NCBI GenBank assembly: GCA_025765615.1
Contig: JAIVFJ010000037.1
Span: forward strand, 248,001 to 312,000
Reading direction: 5' to 3'
DNA length: 64,000 nt
Source: Zopfochytrium polystomum
Lineage: Eukaryota > Chytridiomycota > Chytridiomycetes > Chytridiales > Chytridiaceae
Part shown: in pieces, positions 14,991-23,900 of the stretch
Layout of the letters: every line of letters begins with the position of its first letter
Numbering within the stretch: the first letter of the stretch is position 1
Position numbers and translations under genes: made by a program
Notes under the pieces: model-generated
The model's input: the letters and a program-made list of their open reading frames with translations, nothing else
Database searches by the model: none
Told to the model about the DNA's origin: nothing

Positions 14991-15429
14991 TTTCAATCCA
15001 CTAGCCAGCATTTGTAAGCTTTCCACTGTATGTCCAGCGTCATTTTCCTTTAATTCCTTGTTTTTTGGCTTTTGGTTGGATCTTTGGCACGTTGTGATTA
15101 TGTCCGTGATGAACGAAACCCCCAGTTTATTGCTATTACCTACGGTTCGCGTAAAAGGACTGTGAAGAAGTACCGGAGGAATTTGCAATCCTTTGCTCCA
15201 CGGTCCAGTTGGCAGTAGGAACACGACGGTGTGTTGAGTATCGCTCGCTCAACGCTGGCCGCTCTCGCGTAGTTGGTCATGCCCTTCCCGCACCCGTGCA
15301 ATCCAACACGCACAAATATTGGTTTTGTAACCTCCCATTCGTCCCACCGGCACGCCTTCCTGTTTCTGCCAGATTATGGAGCCAATGATTGCAAATCCTC
15401 ATGAGTGCTCAGTCCCAGACAACGTCAAC

Positions 15430-17030
15430 AAGTGATCGGTGCTTCTTCATTGCACACAGCCCTTTCACTCGACCCGTAGGTTTTGTTCATAGCGGACAAA
15501 CATAATCAAAAAAGAGTGCAGGGACGCGTGCCAAAGTTCCAAGTAAGAGAAAAAAGACGCGGCGAATATTAAGAAGGCTTATAAATGCTGAAGATTCGAA
15601 TTCGTACCAAGACTAACAGAATAAATAAGAATCAAAGACAAAACGGATCGCGGTGGTTTGACGCCGCAAGAACCGCCGTCAACCAGTCTTCGAATGTATC
15701 GAACGTGTCGAGGGTGGCTGATTCAAAATCAAACCACACGACCAGAACGGCGCTGGATGGCCAGGCTGAAATAAAGCGGATGGGCCGGATGAATGTACCG
15801 TCGTGCTTGCGCTCAACCGTGGCGAAGACCGTGTCTGCAGCCGGCACGAAAGAACCGCACCGCTAGCGATGACGAATTCGAGGATAGGAGCGTCGAGTCC
15901 TCCCGCGGTCACAATGACACTGACTTCCATCGGCGTGGAGGGGGGACATCCTTTCGGGAACGATTGTGCCACAACGAAGCGCCGCACCTCAAACAACCGG
16001 AGCGACATAACCAGATGACCTTCGAACAAGTAACGACGCCGCTCTGTTTTGATGGGTGCTGGCTCTGCGTCGGATTAAGCAGCGGCGCTCTCCGACTAAA
16101 AAATGTTCGGGCTGTAGATGGTCCAGCAGGTTCCACAGTTGGTCGCGCCTGAGCTCCAGCTCGATAACCTCAGAAGTGAAAAAGATCTGCCTGTGCTCGC
16201 AGTACTTCAAGCTCTTCATTTAGTTGTTTGATTTTCGTTTCCAAATAGACGCTCCACTCGTCTGTGAAGCCGGACCGTTGGTAACAGGACCTCTCTATGG
16301 AGGATGTTGCGCCACGGAACAGAAGTCGCGTAAACAAGCCATTACTGATCTTGCCTCCGTCGATAGTGGTCGTAATTTGCCATCCAGCCGTCGGCAGCGT
16401 GGAAGGCCGGGGCTGCGATGACCCATGCCAATGATGATAAACATCCAGAGTGGTGGGTGTGGTGTGGGTGGTAATGAGAAAATTGCAGTGACGGCTGCTG
16501 TTTTGTTGCTGCGGTTGGGGAGACGGTTGGTGGTGATGCTGCGCGCTTGAGCGACTACAGCATATCCAACCGTTCGTAAGATACTCGAGTTAGTATCAGA
16601 CTGAAGCAGACGCGACTGATTAACCCGTCGTCCTTTCGAATACTTCAACGCTGCACTATTCCTTAGAAATGTTCATCCCAACGTTAAAAGGTTACGCCCA
16701 CTCGAAAGGGACTGGGTCCAGGGAACGAGCCCTTTGTAGGATAGCGATGGATGAGTGTACGTTGTTCACCACTGGGGAGAATAGAGCAAACTCTTGACAC
16801 ACACACACAGTACTTTTGCGACAGAGGAGTGCTGCGCCCAACCACAAAACGACACCGAGGCGGCTATTACAACTGGAGCAGATGACGAAAAACAGTCTCC
16901 TTCGCCTCGAGGGTTCACGGCTAGCCTCACTGTTTTTCGGTCAAAGTCGGCACGCGCGACGCGCTTTCTGTTCCAGACAAGACTGGACACCGGGCGAAGG
17001 TGGGACCGATGGTTGCCATAGCATTCAACG
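15430..17030 (-). repeat. Repeat copy B (minus), older and diverged
   Basis: Same orientation as copy C and alignable with it over about 1.6 kb. Shared landmarks (plus-strand reading) are GCGGACAAACATAATCAAA at 15493-15511 near the 3' side and GCGCGCTTGAGCGACTACAG at 16541. Further ones are CACACAGTACTTTTGCGA near 16804 and CAACCACAAAACGACACCG at 16839, matching 20353-20371. Nucleotide similarity is much lower than between A and C, but protein-level similarity persists, so the copies separated long ago. Confidence 0.7.
15632..16230 (-). pseudogene. Frameshifted copy B of the repeat-encoded protein
   Basis: Two overlapping minus frames are homologous to the C-terminal two thirds of the intact protein. 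One reads YLFEGHLVMSLRLFEVRRFV then TPMEVSVIVTAGGLDAPILE (about 15870-16045). The other reads DTVFATVERKHDGTFIRPIR, SSAVLVVWFDFES and TFEDWLTAVLAA (15632-15847). A single frame change near 15840-15870 separates them, so this copy is probably inactivated. Upstream residues NEELEVLRAQADLF match EREVLCRQADALQ of copy C. Function unknown. Confidence 0.65.
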
Positions 17031-17340
17031 AGGCTTGCGTTCAATTCGAGCGAAACCCGTATCAAAAGGCCTTCAGGAGGCACCTGCGTTGATGAGATGG
17101 AGAAACTTCGAATCTGCTCGCTGTCACGATCACTTAGCCAGACTATTAAGACGTGGTGCCGCGCAGCGACTCCAGCACAAAGAAGCGAGCGTGTAACCGC
17201 TCAAGTGTGCGGGAAAACGCATGACCGACTTTGCAAGAAAGACCAGCGTTGAGTGAGCGATGCTAAATGGGTGAAGGGGTGGACCAATGGGAGGCAAAAA
17301 GACTTTCAACAGTCGCATTTTATAAGAGATTCCTACAAAA

Positions 17341-17394
17341 ACCAAAAAAAAAAAAAGAAAAAAAGAAAGAAAAGAAAAGAAAACAAATGAAGGT
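17341..17394 (+). repeat. A/G-rich low-complexity tract
   Basis: AAAAAAAAAAAAGAAAAAAAG followed by AAAGAAAAGAAAAG-type repeats, at the left edge of the unit that carries the copy B leader segment. On the minus strand it is a poly-T/C tract. Possibly the tail of an inserted element, but no element end is proven. Confidence 0.6.
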
Positions 17395-17635
17395 GAAGCG
17401 GACTGGTTAGAAAACTCCCCTCAGCTCCCTTTCGTGCCGAACACGCCACATCGCCCCTCCTCCGCGCTCGCACTTCTCACGGACTGCAAGATGTGCAGAC
17501 AACGTCGTGTGACCAACGCTATCCGCGCTTGACAGGCCTCCAATGCCGTGTGGATCTATCTGGCCATCCCCATCATCACCTTTTGATTGACCGTTTTGTT
17601 TGAGTGCGCACAAGGAGTACCGATTTGGGTAACGC

Positions 17636-18080
17636 TCAAGGGCAAAGCAGGAGAGTTTTACACTGATGTAAGTTCAATATCCCGCCATCGTTCAAAGGCT
17701 TCGACAGATGAGTGCGCTTGGATATCTCGAAGCTTTTGCCAAGCGACATGAGGCACGACGGTACGCGGGGAACTGCACTTGGAGAAATTGACGGCGCGTT
17801 GAGAATGGTTTCTTCCTGCCACACATAATGCATTGTTGTCTACAAACTTGAGGGAATCTCCCCTGCAAGATGCACTACTGCCAGTTCACCGATGATCCAC
17901 CTATCATACAAGCCACATACATTTTGATATTCATTTATGAACGGCTCAGTGGTCACCCCGTCAAGGTAATCGTTGCAATAACTGAGGTCCCTTAGGACAA
18001 AATCTTCAGTTGCGCGAGCAAAACTTTCTTGATATTGCCAAACCGCGCACGGGACCTCCGTTGATGTCATGTCTTAATTA
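17636..18080 (-). pseudogene. Degraded protein-like segment, unrecognised
   Basis: Minus-strand reading from about 18070 gives a non-repetitive, protein-like stretch (ARATEDFVLRDLSYCNDYLD, INEYQNVCGLYDRWIIGELA). After a frame change it continues as VDNNALCVAGRNHSQRAV and FERWRDIELTSV. Composition looks coding, but frames break, there is no clear start, and no family is recognised. It sits between copies B and C and may be a gene remnant. Confidence 0.25.
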
Positions 18081-18869
18081 GAATCGTCACATCAGTGCCC
18101 GACGAGAGACCATGTCGATTTGCGCCAAACAGGGCAATGTTTGTCAGAGGCCATGACAGAAACCTGGTGCTGAGAACGCCTTGAATGACGCTACTGTGGA
18201 GTGGATTTTTAGAACGTCATTGTTTGGCCCGAGCCCTGATGGTTCGGCAAGAACAAGGCGGCGTACTTTGAAGCGGAGGCGACAGTGTTTGAGTGACGTG
18301 GTTGAATCTTTCCTCTCCAGAGAGGATGCGGACTGGACCACCTGCTGGCTTGCAGCAAAGAAAACCCAAGAAAGCAACGGAGCAAAAGTCTGGAACCACT
18401 TGAAGTTAGCTTTCAGTGGCCGTCACGGACTTTCGGGGCGGCCGGTTACGCACTACCACTGAGAGTCGTCCTGATTCTCGTGGTCCACGCTTTTGATTTC
18501 ATCTCTGACAATCCAACAACACACACAAATATTTCCCAACCCAAACGAAAAAATTTCAAATCCGATCAAGCGTTTACTACAACTTAAAAGAACTGCAGTC
18601 GACTAGTTCTCGAAAGTTGCAGAGTATCGATACTTGGACTTGAGTGATGTGAATAAAAATTTTGAGTGACGAAACGCACATCCGCTCCTTCATGTCCGCC
18701 AACATCAAGAATCAACGAGCTGTGGGACACTGTGGAAGTGCATGACCCGTAACCGGCCGCCCAAGAGTCTATCTGGACCACTGAGTGCGAGCTTCTTGTG
18801 ATCCCAGTCCTTTGCTCTGCGTATACGTCTGCGGTTTGTCGCTATTGATAAAGATGCTACACCAAATGC
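18081..18869. other. Spacer between repeat copies B and C
   Basis: Nothing convincingly coding. A frame at 18181-18462 is Arg/Ser-rich and unconserved in appearance. Low-copy sequence by eye. Confidence 0.3.
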
Positions 18870-19148
18870 GGATTCCGCCCTGTTCCTGCTGGACAAGATT
18901 GCAAATTCTTACAATGCTTCTTCACAGTCCTTTTACTCGACCTGTAGGTAATAATAATAAACTGGGGGGTTTCCATCATTGCGGACAAACACAATCAAAC
19001 GTGCCAAAAATCCAGCCAAAAGCCAAACACGAAGGAAATAAAAGACTTTTGTGGAGAAGTCTTCCAATGCTGGACGACACCAAAACTAACAAAAGAGGAA
19101 ACAGCTGCTGGATTGAAAGTCAAATTGAGAGGTCGAATCGCGGAAGGT

Positions 19149-20045
19149 TCACGCTGCGAGAACCGCCATTAACCAATCTTCGAAAATTTCAAACGTGTCC
19201 GGGCAGACTGCCTCAAAATCGATCCACGAGACGAGAAGGGCAGTGGATGGCGTAGCCGAAACAAACCGGGTGGCCCGGATGAAGGCACCGTCCGGCTTGG
19301 GTACTACCGGCGCAAAGGCCGTGGCCAGAGGCATCCAGGAGAAAACTTCACCGCCAGCAGTGAAGAGTTCGAGGAGAGGCCCTTCGAGCCCTCCGGCGGT
19401 CACAACGACTTTCACTTCGATGGGCGTTGTGGCAAACATGCTTCCCGGAACGAAGGTGGGCGGCGGTACAAAGTGCCGCAACTCCACCGACCGGAAAGAC
19501 ACGGCCAGACGCCCATCGAAGAGATAGCGTCGTCGATCAGACGCGGTGGAGGGAGTTCCGACGTCGGGTAGCAGTTGCGCCTGCAGTGCATCGGCTTGTC
19601 GACAGAGCACTTCTCGCTCGCGTTGGTTGCTTCGAGTAGTTTCGAACGTGGCCTTTAGCCCTTTTGTCAAACCTGGGTGCTTGTTGCGCTGATTCATTGG
19701 GGGGATGGCTGTCCTTGGGAAGAGAAGTCCCGCAATGAATCGAAATGCTCCTTTAAAGTGTTTTGGTGATGTGTAACGGTGGCCGTCCAGCGTGCGGAGG
19801 CTTGGAAGGCCCGGGCCGCAATGAACCATGTTGTTGATATTAAAATGGAGAAGCATCAAGGGGCTGACGAGTGTACGGTTGGTGGTGCTGAGAGAATTGC
19901 AGCGACGGCTGCTGCTGTTGTTGTTGTTGATGCTGTTATTGTTGTTGATGCTGTTGTTGTTGTTGATGCTGTTGTTGTTGTTAATGCTGTTACCGGAGAA
20001 GGGTGGTGACGATGCTGCGCGCTTGCGCGACAACAGCTTTCCCAA
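19149..20045 (-). CDS. Hypothetical 298-residue protein of a lineage-specific multicopy family
   Basis: I do not recognise this protein. The ATG at 20045 starts MGKLLSRKRAASSPPF, followed by an Asn/Ser tract (NSINNNN repeated four times). Next are LMLLHFNINNMVHCGPG, RTLDGHRYTSPKHFKGAFRF and a short heptad-like helix EREVLCRQADALQAQLL. A C-terminal half of about 130 residues looks beta-rich: RRRYLFDGRLAVSFRSVELR, TPIEVKVVVTAGGLEGP, FSWMPLATAFAPV, FIRATRFVSATPSTALLVSW and FEDWLMAVLAA. The C-terminal half is kept at protein level in diverged copy B, suggesting past selection. An alternative upstream frame, MLEYMRTIGKAVVAQARSIV at about 20069, is also conserved in all copies and could be a 5' exon, so the true N-terminus is uncertain. 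No transposase, reverse transcriptase or nuclease motif is visible. Confidence 0.55.
   Translation of the reverse strand: MGKLLSRKRAASSPPFSGNSINNNNSINNNNSINNNNSINNNNSSSRRCNSLSTTNRTLVSPLMLLHFNINNMVHCGPGLPSLRTLDGHRYTSPKHFKGAFRFIAGLLFPRTAIPPMNQRNKHPGLTKGLKATFETTRSNQREREVLCRQADALQAQLLPDVGTPSTASDRRRYLFDGRLAVSFRSVELRHFVPPPTFVPGSMFATTPIEVKVVVTAGGLEGPLLELFTAGGEVFSWMPLATAFAPVVPKPDGAFIRATRFVSATPSTALLVSWIDFEAVCPDTFEIFEDWLMAVLAA
19909..19992 (-). repeat. 18-bp minisatellite inside copy C
   Basis: About four units of TTGTTGTTGTTGATGCTG (plus strand), encoding the NNNNSI repeats on the minus strand. Copies A and B have only short CAG/CAA-like text here. The unit is a multiple of three, so expansion keeps the frame. 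Confidence 0.85.
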
Positions 20046-20640
20046 TCGTTCGCATATACTCGAGCATTTCTAAACACAGGTGCACAATTGAAAGATTCGA
20101 AAGTAGGAAGTGTTAGCGAGTCGCGTCAACCTCAGTAACTTGTAGATTCATCCCAACGTTGCGCCCGCAGGCAAGGCACGGGGCTCAGAGACCGAGCCCG
20201 TTGAAAGATAGGGATGGGGTAGTTGTATGTTTTGTTCACCACAAGGCAGAGAGGAGCAAAGACGAACAGGGTGCTGACGACTGATCTAAGCCGCGCTCTT
20301 GACCCACACAGTACTTTTGCGAACAGCTTATCAGAGGAGACTAGTGTTTGCCCAACCACAAAACGACACCGTGGCGGTGTCGACCCCGCTGCTCGATGCC
20401 CTCGGCCTCTGCGCGCCCTTCACAGACGAGTGGGTAGAGCCGCAGTGCACATGGGAGGGCCAGTCCAAGGTAGGTTGAGAGAAACGGAGTAACTGCGCGG
20501 CGGAGGGGGCAAATAGCGAATGGGATGGGGGGTTCCCTTCGCCTGGAGGGGACGGGTCAGGCAGGGCTGGTACCTTAGCGTGTTCGGTCGAGGGCGACAC
20601 CGGGCGACGCGCTTATTGTGTCCGGACTCGAATGGGTAGG

Positions 20641-20732
20641 GCCGTGGGAAGAGGTGTTTGGCACTGGCGGTCGTTGCTTTGGTGGTGGGTTGGTTGGTTG
20701 GGTTTCTTTTGGGATTCCTTTTGTTTTGTTTT

Positions 20733-20763
<31 letters not shown>

Positions 20764-20989
20764 CTTCGGTTTTTTTTCCACCTCATTTTTTCAGATTCAA
20801 TGGCGAAGGGGAGAACTGAAGCAAAGCAGCCGGTGTCCGTCCTGGCTGGACATGGTGGTTATTTTTGTCTGATCAATTCCGTGCTTGTCAGAACACATCG
20901 AGGCGTCCTTCCATTTCGCCGTTCACGTGCGAACTACGTTTATTGGCTTTCCAAATTCTTTGATCTGCCAAAAATGATCTTTCATTGAC
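20641..20989. other. Spacer with T27-like homopolymer tract
   Basis: Contains a run of about 27 T at 20737-20763, flanked by T-rich DNA, then the 3' flank of the potassium-channel gene. A plus frame at 20800-20986 (MAKGRTEAKQPVSVLAG...) is short and resembles nothing known; I do not call it a gene. Confidence 0.4.
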
Positions 20990-23900
20990 TTAGACATCAT
21001 TTGCCGAAAGAACAAACAACAAGTCTGACGCCCTCAAAAGCAAGCTCGGGAGGGGGTTCGTGAACACAAATGGCAGCCTGTTACCCAGCCCGGCTTCGTC
21101 CGTGTCTCGAAAAATGCCTAGCGGAATGATGCCATAGTTTAACGCCAGCTCTCGAAACGCCTCGGAAAACGGACGGTTCTGTGTTCACGCCCAGCCGAAA
21201 CCACCAGGGAAATTGAACGGTTACGGCGAATTTCGCTTTCCACTGATCAACCGCACTCACAACAAAGGCGTCAGGCACGTCGATTTGGTTCAGATACGCT
21301 GGAGTGATGCCTAGAAATTTGTCCATCTCTACGTCGCGAGAGATTCGCACACCGCAAAACAGCTTGAAAATGTCCAGAATGCTCGAGTTACTGAGCAGCC
21401 CAAACAAAATGCAGTCTTTTTTGTCCTCGTTGAGTTTGTTGCGACAGAGTCCAAGAGTCACCACTCACCAAGCATAGTCGCGGCAACCACTCTGCCGGCT
21501 GCGAATACCGGCGCATACATGTAATCTAGCCCTTGCTTCCGCGATCGTGTTTACCACCGCAGATGCCTTGCGATGCTGGCTTCGTCGGGTGCGCCGCTTT
21601 GCGCTGGGTCGAAGGAAATTGATGTGCGCGCGCTTTGACAGCTCGATTATGACACACTTTTTGGGTTGCGGCGGTGGAAACATGGCATAGATGAGATGAG
21701 AGAGCATGCTTTTTGCGGGTCAAGAAGGATGATATAAGTAGGACGAGCATTGTGCGAAAAGTCAACAAATCCGGTCAGTGTACAAACATGGATGTTCCAT
21801 CAGCAAAATCGTCTGCCGTTCCCGAGGACATGTTCATTATTATGACTGCAGAGGGGTATTGGTCAGTCCACTGAGGCATTTTGCAAAAATCCTTTGACCA
21901 AACCTTTATGGGCACCCTCAATACCAGCTCTATGCAAGTCACGCTTATTCATGGGATCTCCAACAACAAAATAGATAGCAGGAAAAACGGAAAAGTAGTG
22001 AAATTCCTCCTCAGACGGCGCGCGCACGCAAAGGAAGACGATGGGTCGAAAATCCTCCTCCGTTAACTGAGCGGCCCTGTTCCGATTGCTCAGAGTCCGT
22101 TGCTTCGGCTTCACTTAAGCACAAACCTGAGGGTACAGACGAATTTGAAGACGTGGTAGTTTCCTGTACAGACTACAATGTGACCTATCAAATTCGCTCT
22201 CGACTTGACGACAGCTTCTACCAGCGTCACTGGCTCTATGAGCGTATGGCACAAAGGGACTTTATTGTCGACAACAGGGCTTTCGGGTTGCGGACACCTG
22301 TGTCTTGTAGCGGCCTTCCTTGTTGATGACTCGAAATAGGTTTGCGTTGGCCGGAAGCACCGAGCGGTCTATCTGTGCCTTGCGCCGACGGAGCGAACTG
22401 GCCGCTGTTCATGTTTTGAAATCAGTACAGATGCTATGACACGTCCTAAGCGTACCAAATACAAAGGAGTGCGACGCATCGCGCTCGAGACTCGTGTTAA
22501 ACTCATCGAAGGTCTGTGAGATTTGTGAGCCTGATAGTGAACGTATGCCCGCAACTTGTACCAAACTATTGATCTCACGGATCTCTTTCGGTGACTGTGC
22601 AATGAAAATGCACATATCCGTCCTCTGCAGAATGTAAGCTTGACCTGGATTCTTGACGGTGCATTTGAGTTTACGTGGAGGAGAAAGGCCATTGCATGAA
22701 CTTACAAGAATGTGGTGGTGTGCATTCATTTCCTTTACAAATACTTTTATCCCGGCTAGGATGGTTTGGAATTCTTTGAAAATATACTGCACGGCAAAAA
22801 CATCAATAATTTGTGCTGGTAGTTATGTGGAATCTCACCCAGGCTACATCAACATAACGGTGTCCAGCGAAAACTGCGTTCAGTTGACTGAGATATATTT
22901 CGTTTCCGGCACCGTCCCCTAAACCAGTGTGTAAACAACCGTCCTGCGCTGCCAATGAGCATCCAACCATATTGTGCTTGCCAAACTTCGGGATATGAGT
23001 CGAATGGCGAGTCTGTAGCCAAAAGAGTGAATAAAGTTGCACGAAATCGAGAAGAACCAACGTTTGTGCACAAGATTGATGAGAAACGTGGACGATCCGT
23101 TGAATAGGGTCGTATGACCAATAATAAGCTAAAGGGTTTGAGAATACAAGCCGCAACGCTTTTAATAATATTCACCTGTTTTAACTCCTCAACGCAGACA
23201 ACTTCCATATGGTTAGTCATTTTTCGAATAGGTCGTGGTCAACTCACAAGCGGTAACGGTTTGTTCCTGGTAAGCCTCTGATTCTTGCAGAAGATTTGAT
23301 ACGAAGAGGGGTGTAAGTGGAGCGAATCTTGAAATCATTAGGTTCATCGTGCAGAACTGATGAAGGGGCTATGAAGGGGCTCACTCGTCTATGGCCCAAG
23401 CACGGAGAGTGTTCCTTTCGTCCTCCTTTCGTGGCGAATTGGCCGACCGATCGGCAATGATGTAGGTGGCAGAAGCGTACCTGCAATATTGGAAGCCCTC
23501 AGAACACGATGCTGGTCGATAATAACAAAATTTGGTTGTTCACTCAACTGAATACGAGCCCGTTTTAGGTCTTGCACGTCCATGGCCTGGCCAACGAGAT
23601 ACGTCACGCGCTCTTTGTAAAGGGATTGATTGAGAAGTCCCTTGATCGCCGGCGATGCCGGAGCTCGCGCCATCAAGACAAGCTTAAGCGGGAGCTCGCC
23701 CTCCTCCTGTACGAACGATTAGACTTTGGCCGTGAATTACGACCCAATCCCAGACCTGATCCAAAAATGATTCCATAACATCGACGATCTTGGCCACCGT
23801 ATCAAAATGCCCCACCACGACCACGAATGAGCTTGTACCCCGTGCAAAGTACCCTCCTCCGGACTTTTGAACTGTGAATGCGTCAACCAGGGAACCAATG

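Larger units (their letters stand above)
13935..15225 (+). repeat. Repeat copy A (plus), inverted partner of copy C
   Basis: About 1.29 kb that matches the reverse complement of 18870-20176 closely along most of its length. Matching landmarks in order are CCTTGCCTGCGGGCGCAACG, GACGCGACTCGCTAACACTT, GAACGATTGGGAAAGCTGTT, the CATCACCGAAACACCTGAAA / CATCACCAAAACACTTTAAA block, TCGTTCCGG...GTGTTTGCC, and GTAAAAGGACTGTGAAGAAG near the right end. Homology stops abruptly on the left at about 13935. I saw no target-site duplication, long terminal repeat or terminal inverted repeat, so the transposition class is unknown. Confidence 0.8.
18870..20640 (-). repeat. Repeat copy C (minus), with the intact ORF
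   Basis: The inner 1.3 kb (18870-20176) is the inverted partner of copy A. The outer 5' part, to about 20640, aligns with the upstream part of copy B. Shared landmarks include CACACAGTACTTTTGCGA, CAACCACAAAACGACACCG and CCCTTCGCCTGGAGGG-like text. The A-C inverted arrangement encloses copy B and makes a 6.2-kb structure with homologous arms. No terminal repeats or flanking duplication were found by eye. Confidence 0.75.

Noticed and set aside
13935..20640. Repeat as an LTR retrotransposon, DDE transposon or Helitron
   Set aside because: No reverse transcriptase, integrase, DDE, Rep or helicase motif, no long terminal repeats and no clear terminal inverted repeats were visible. Class left open.
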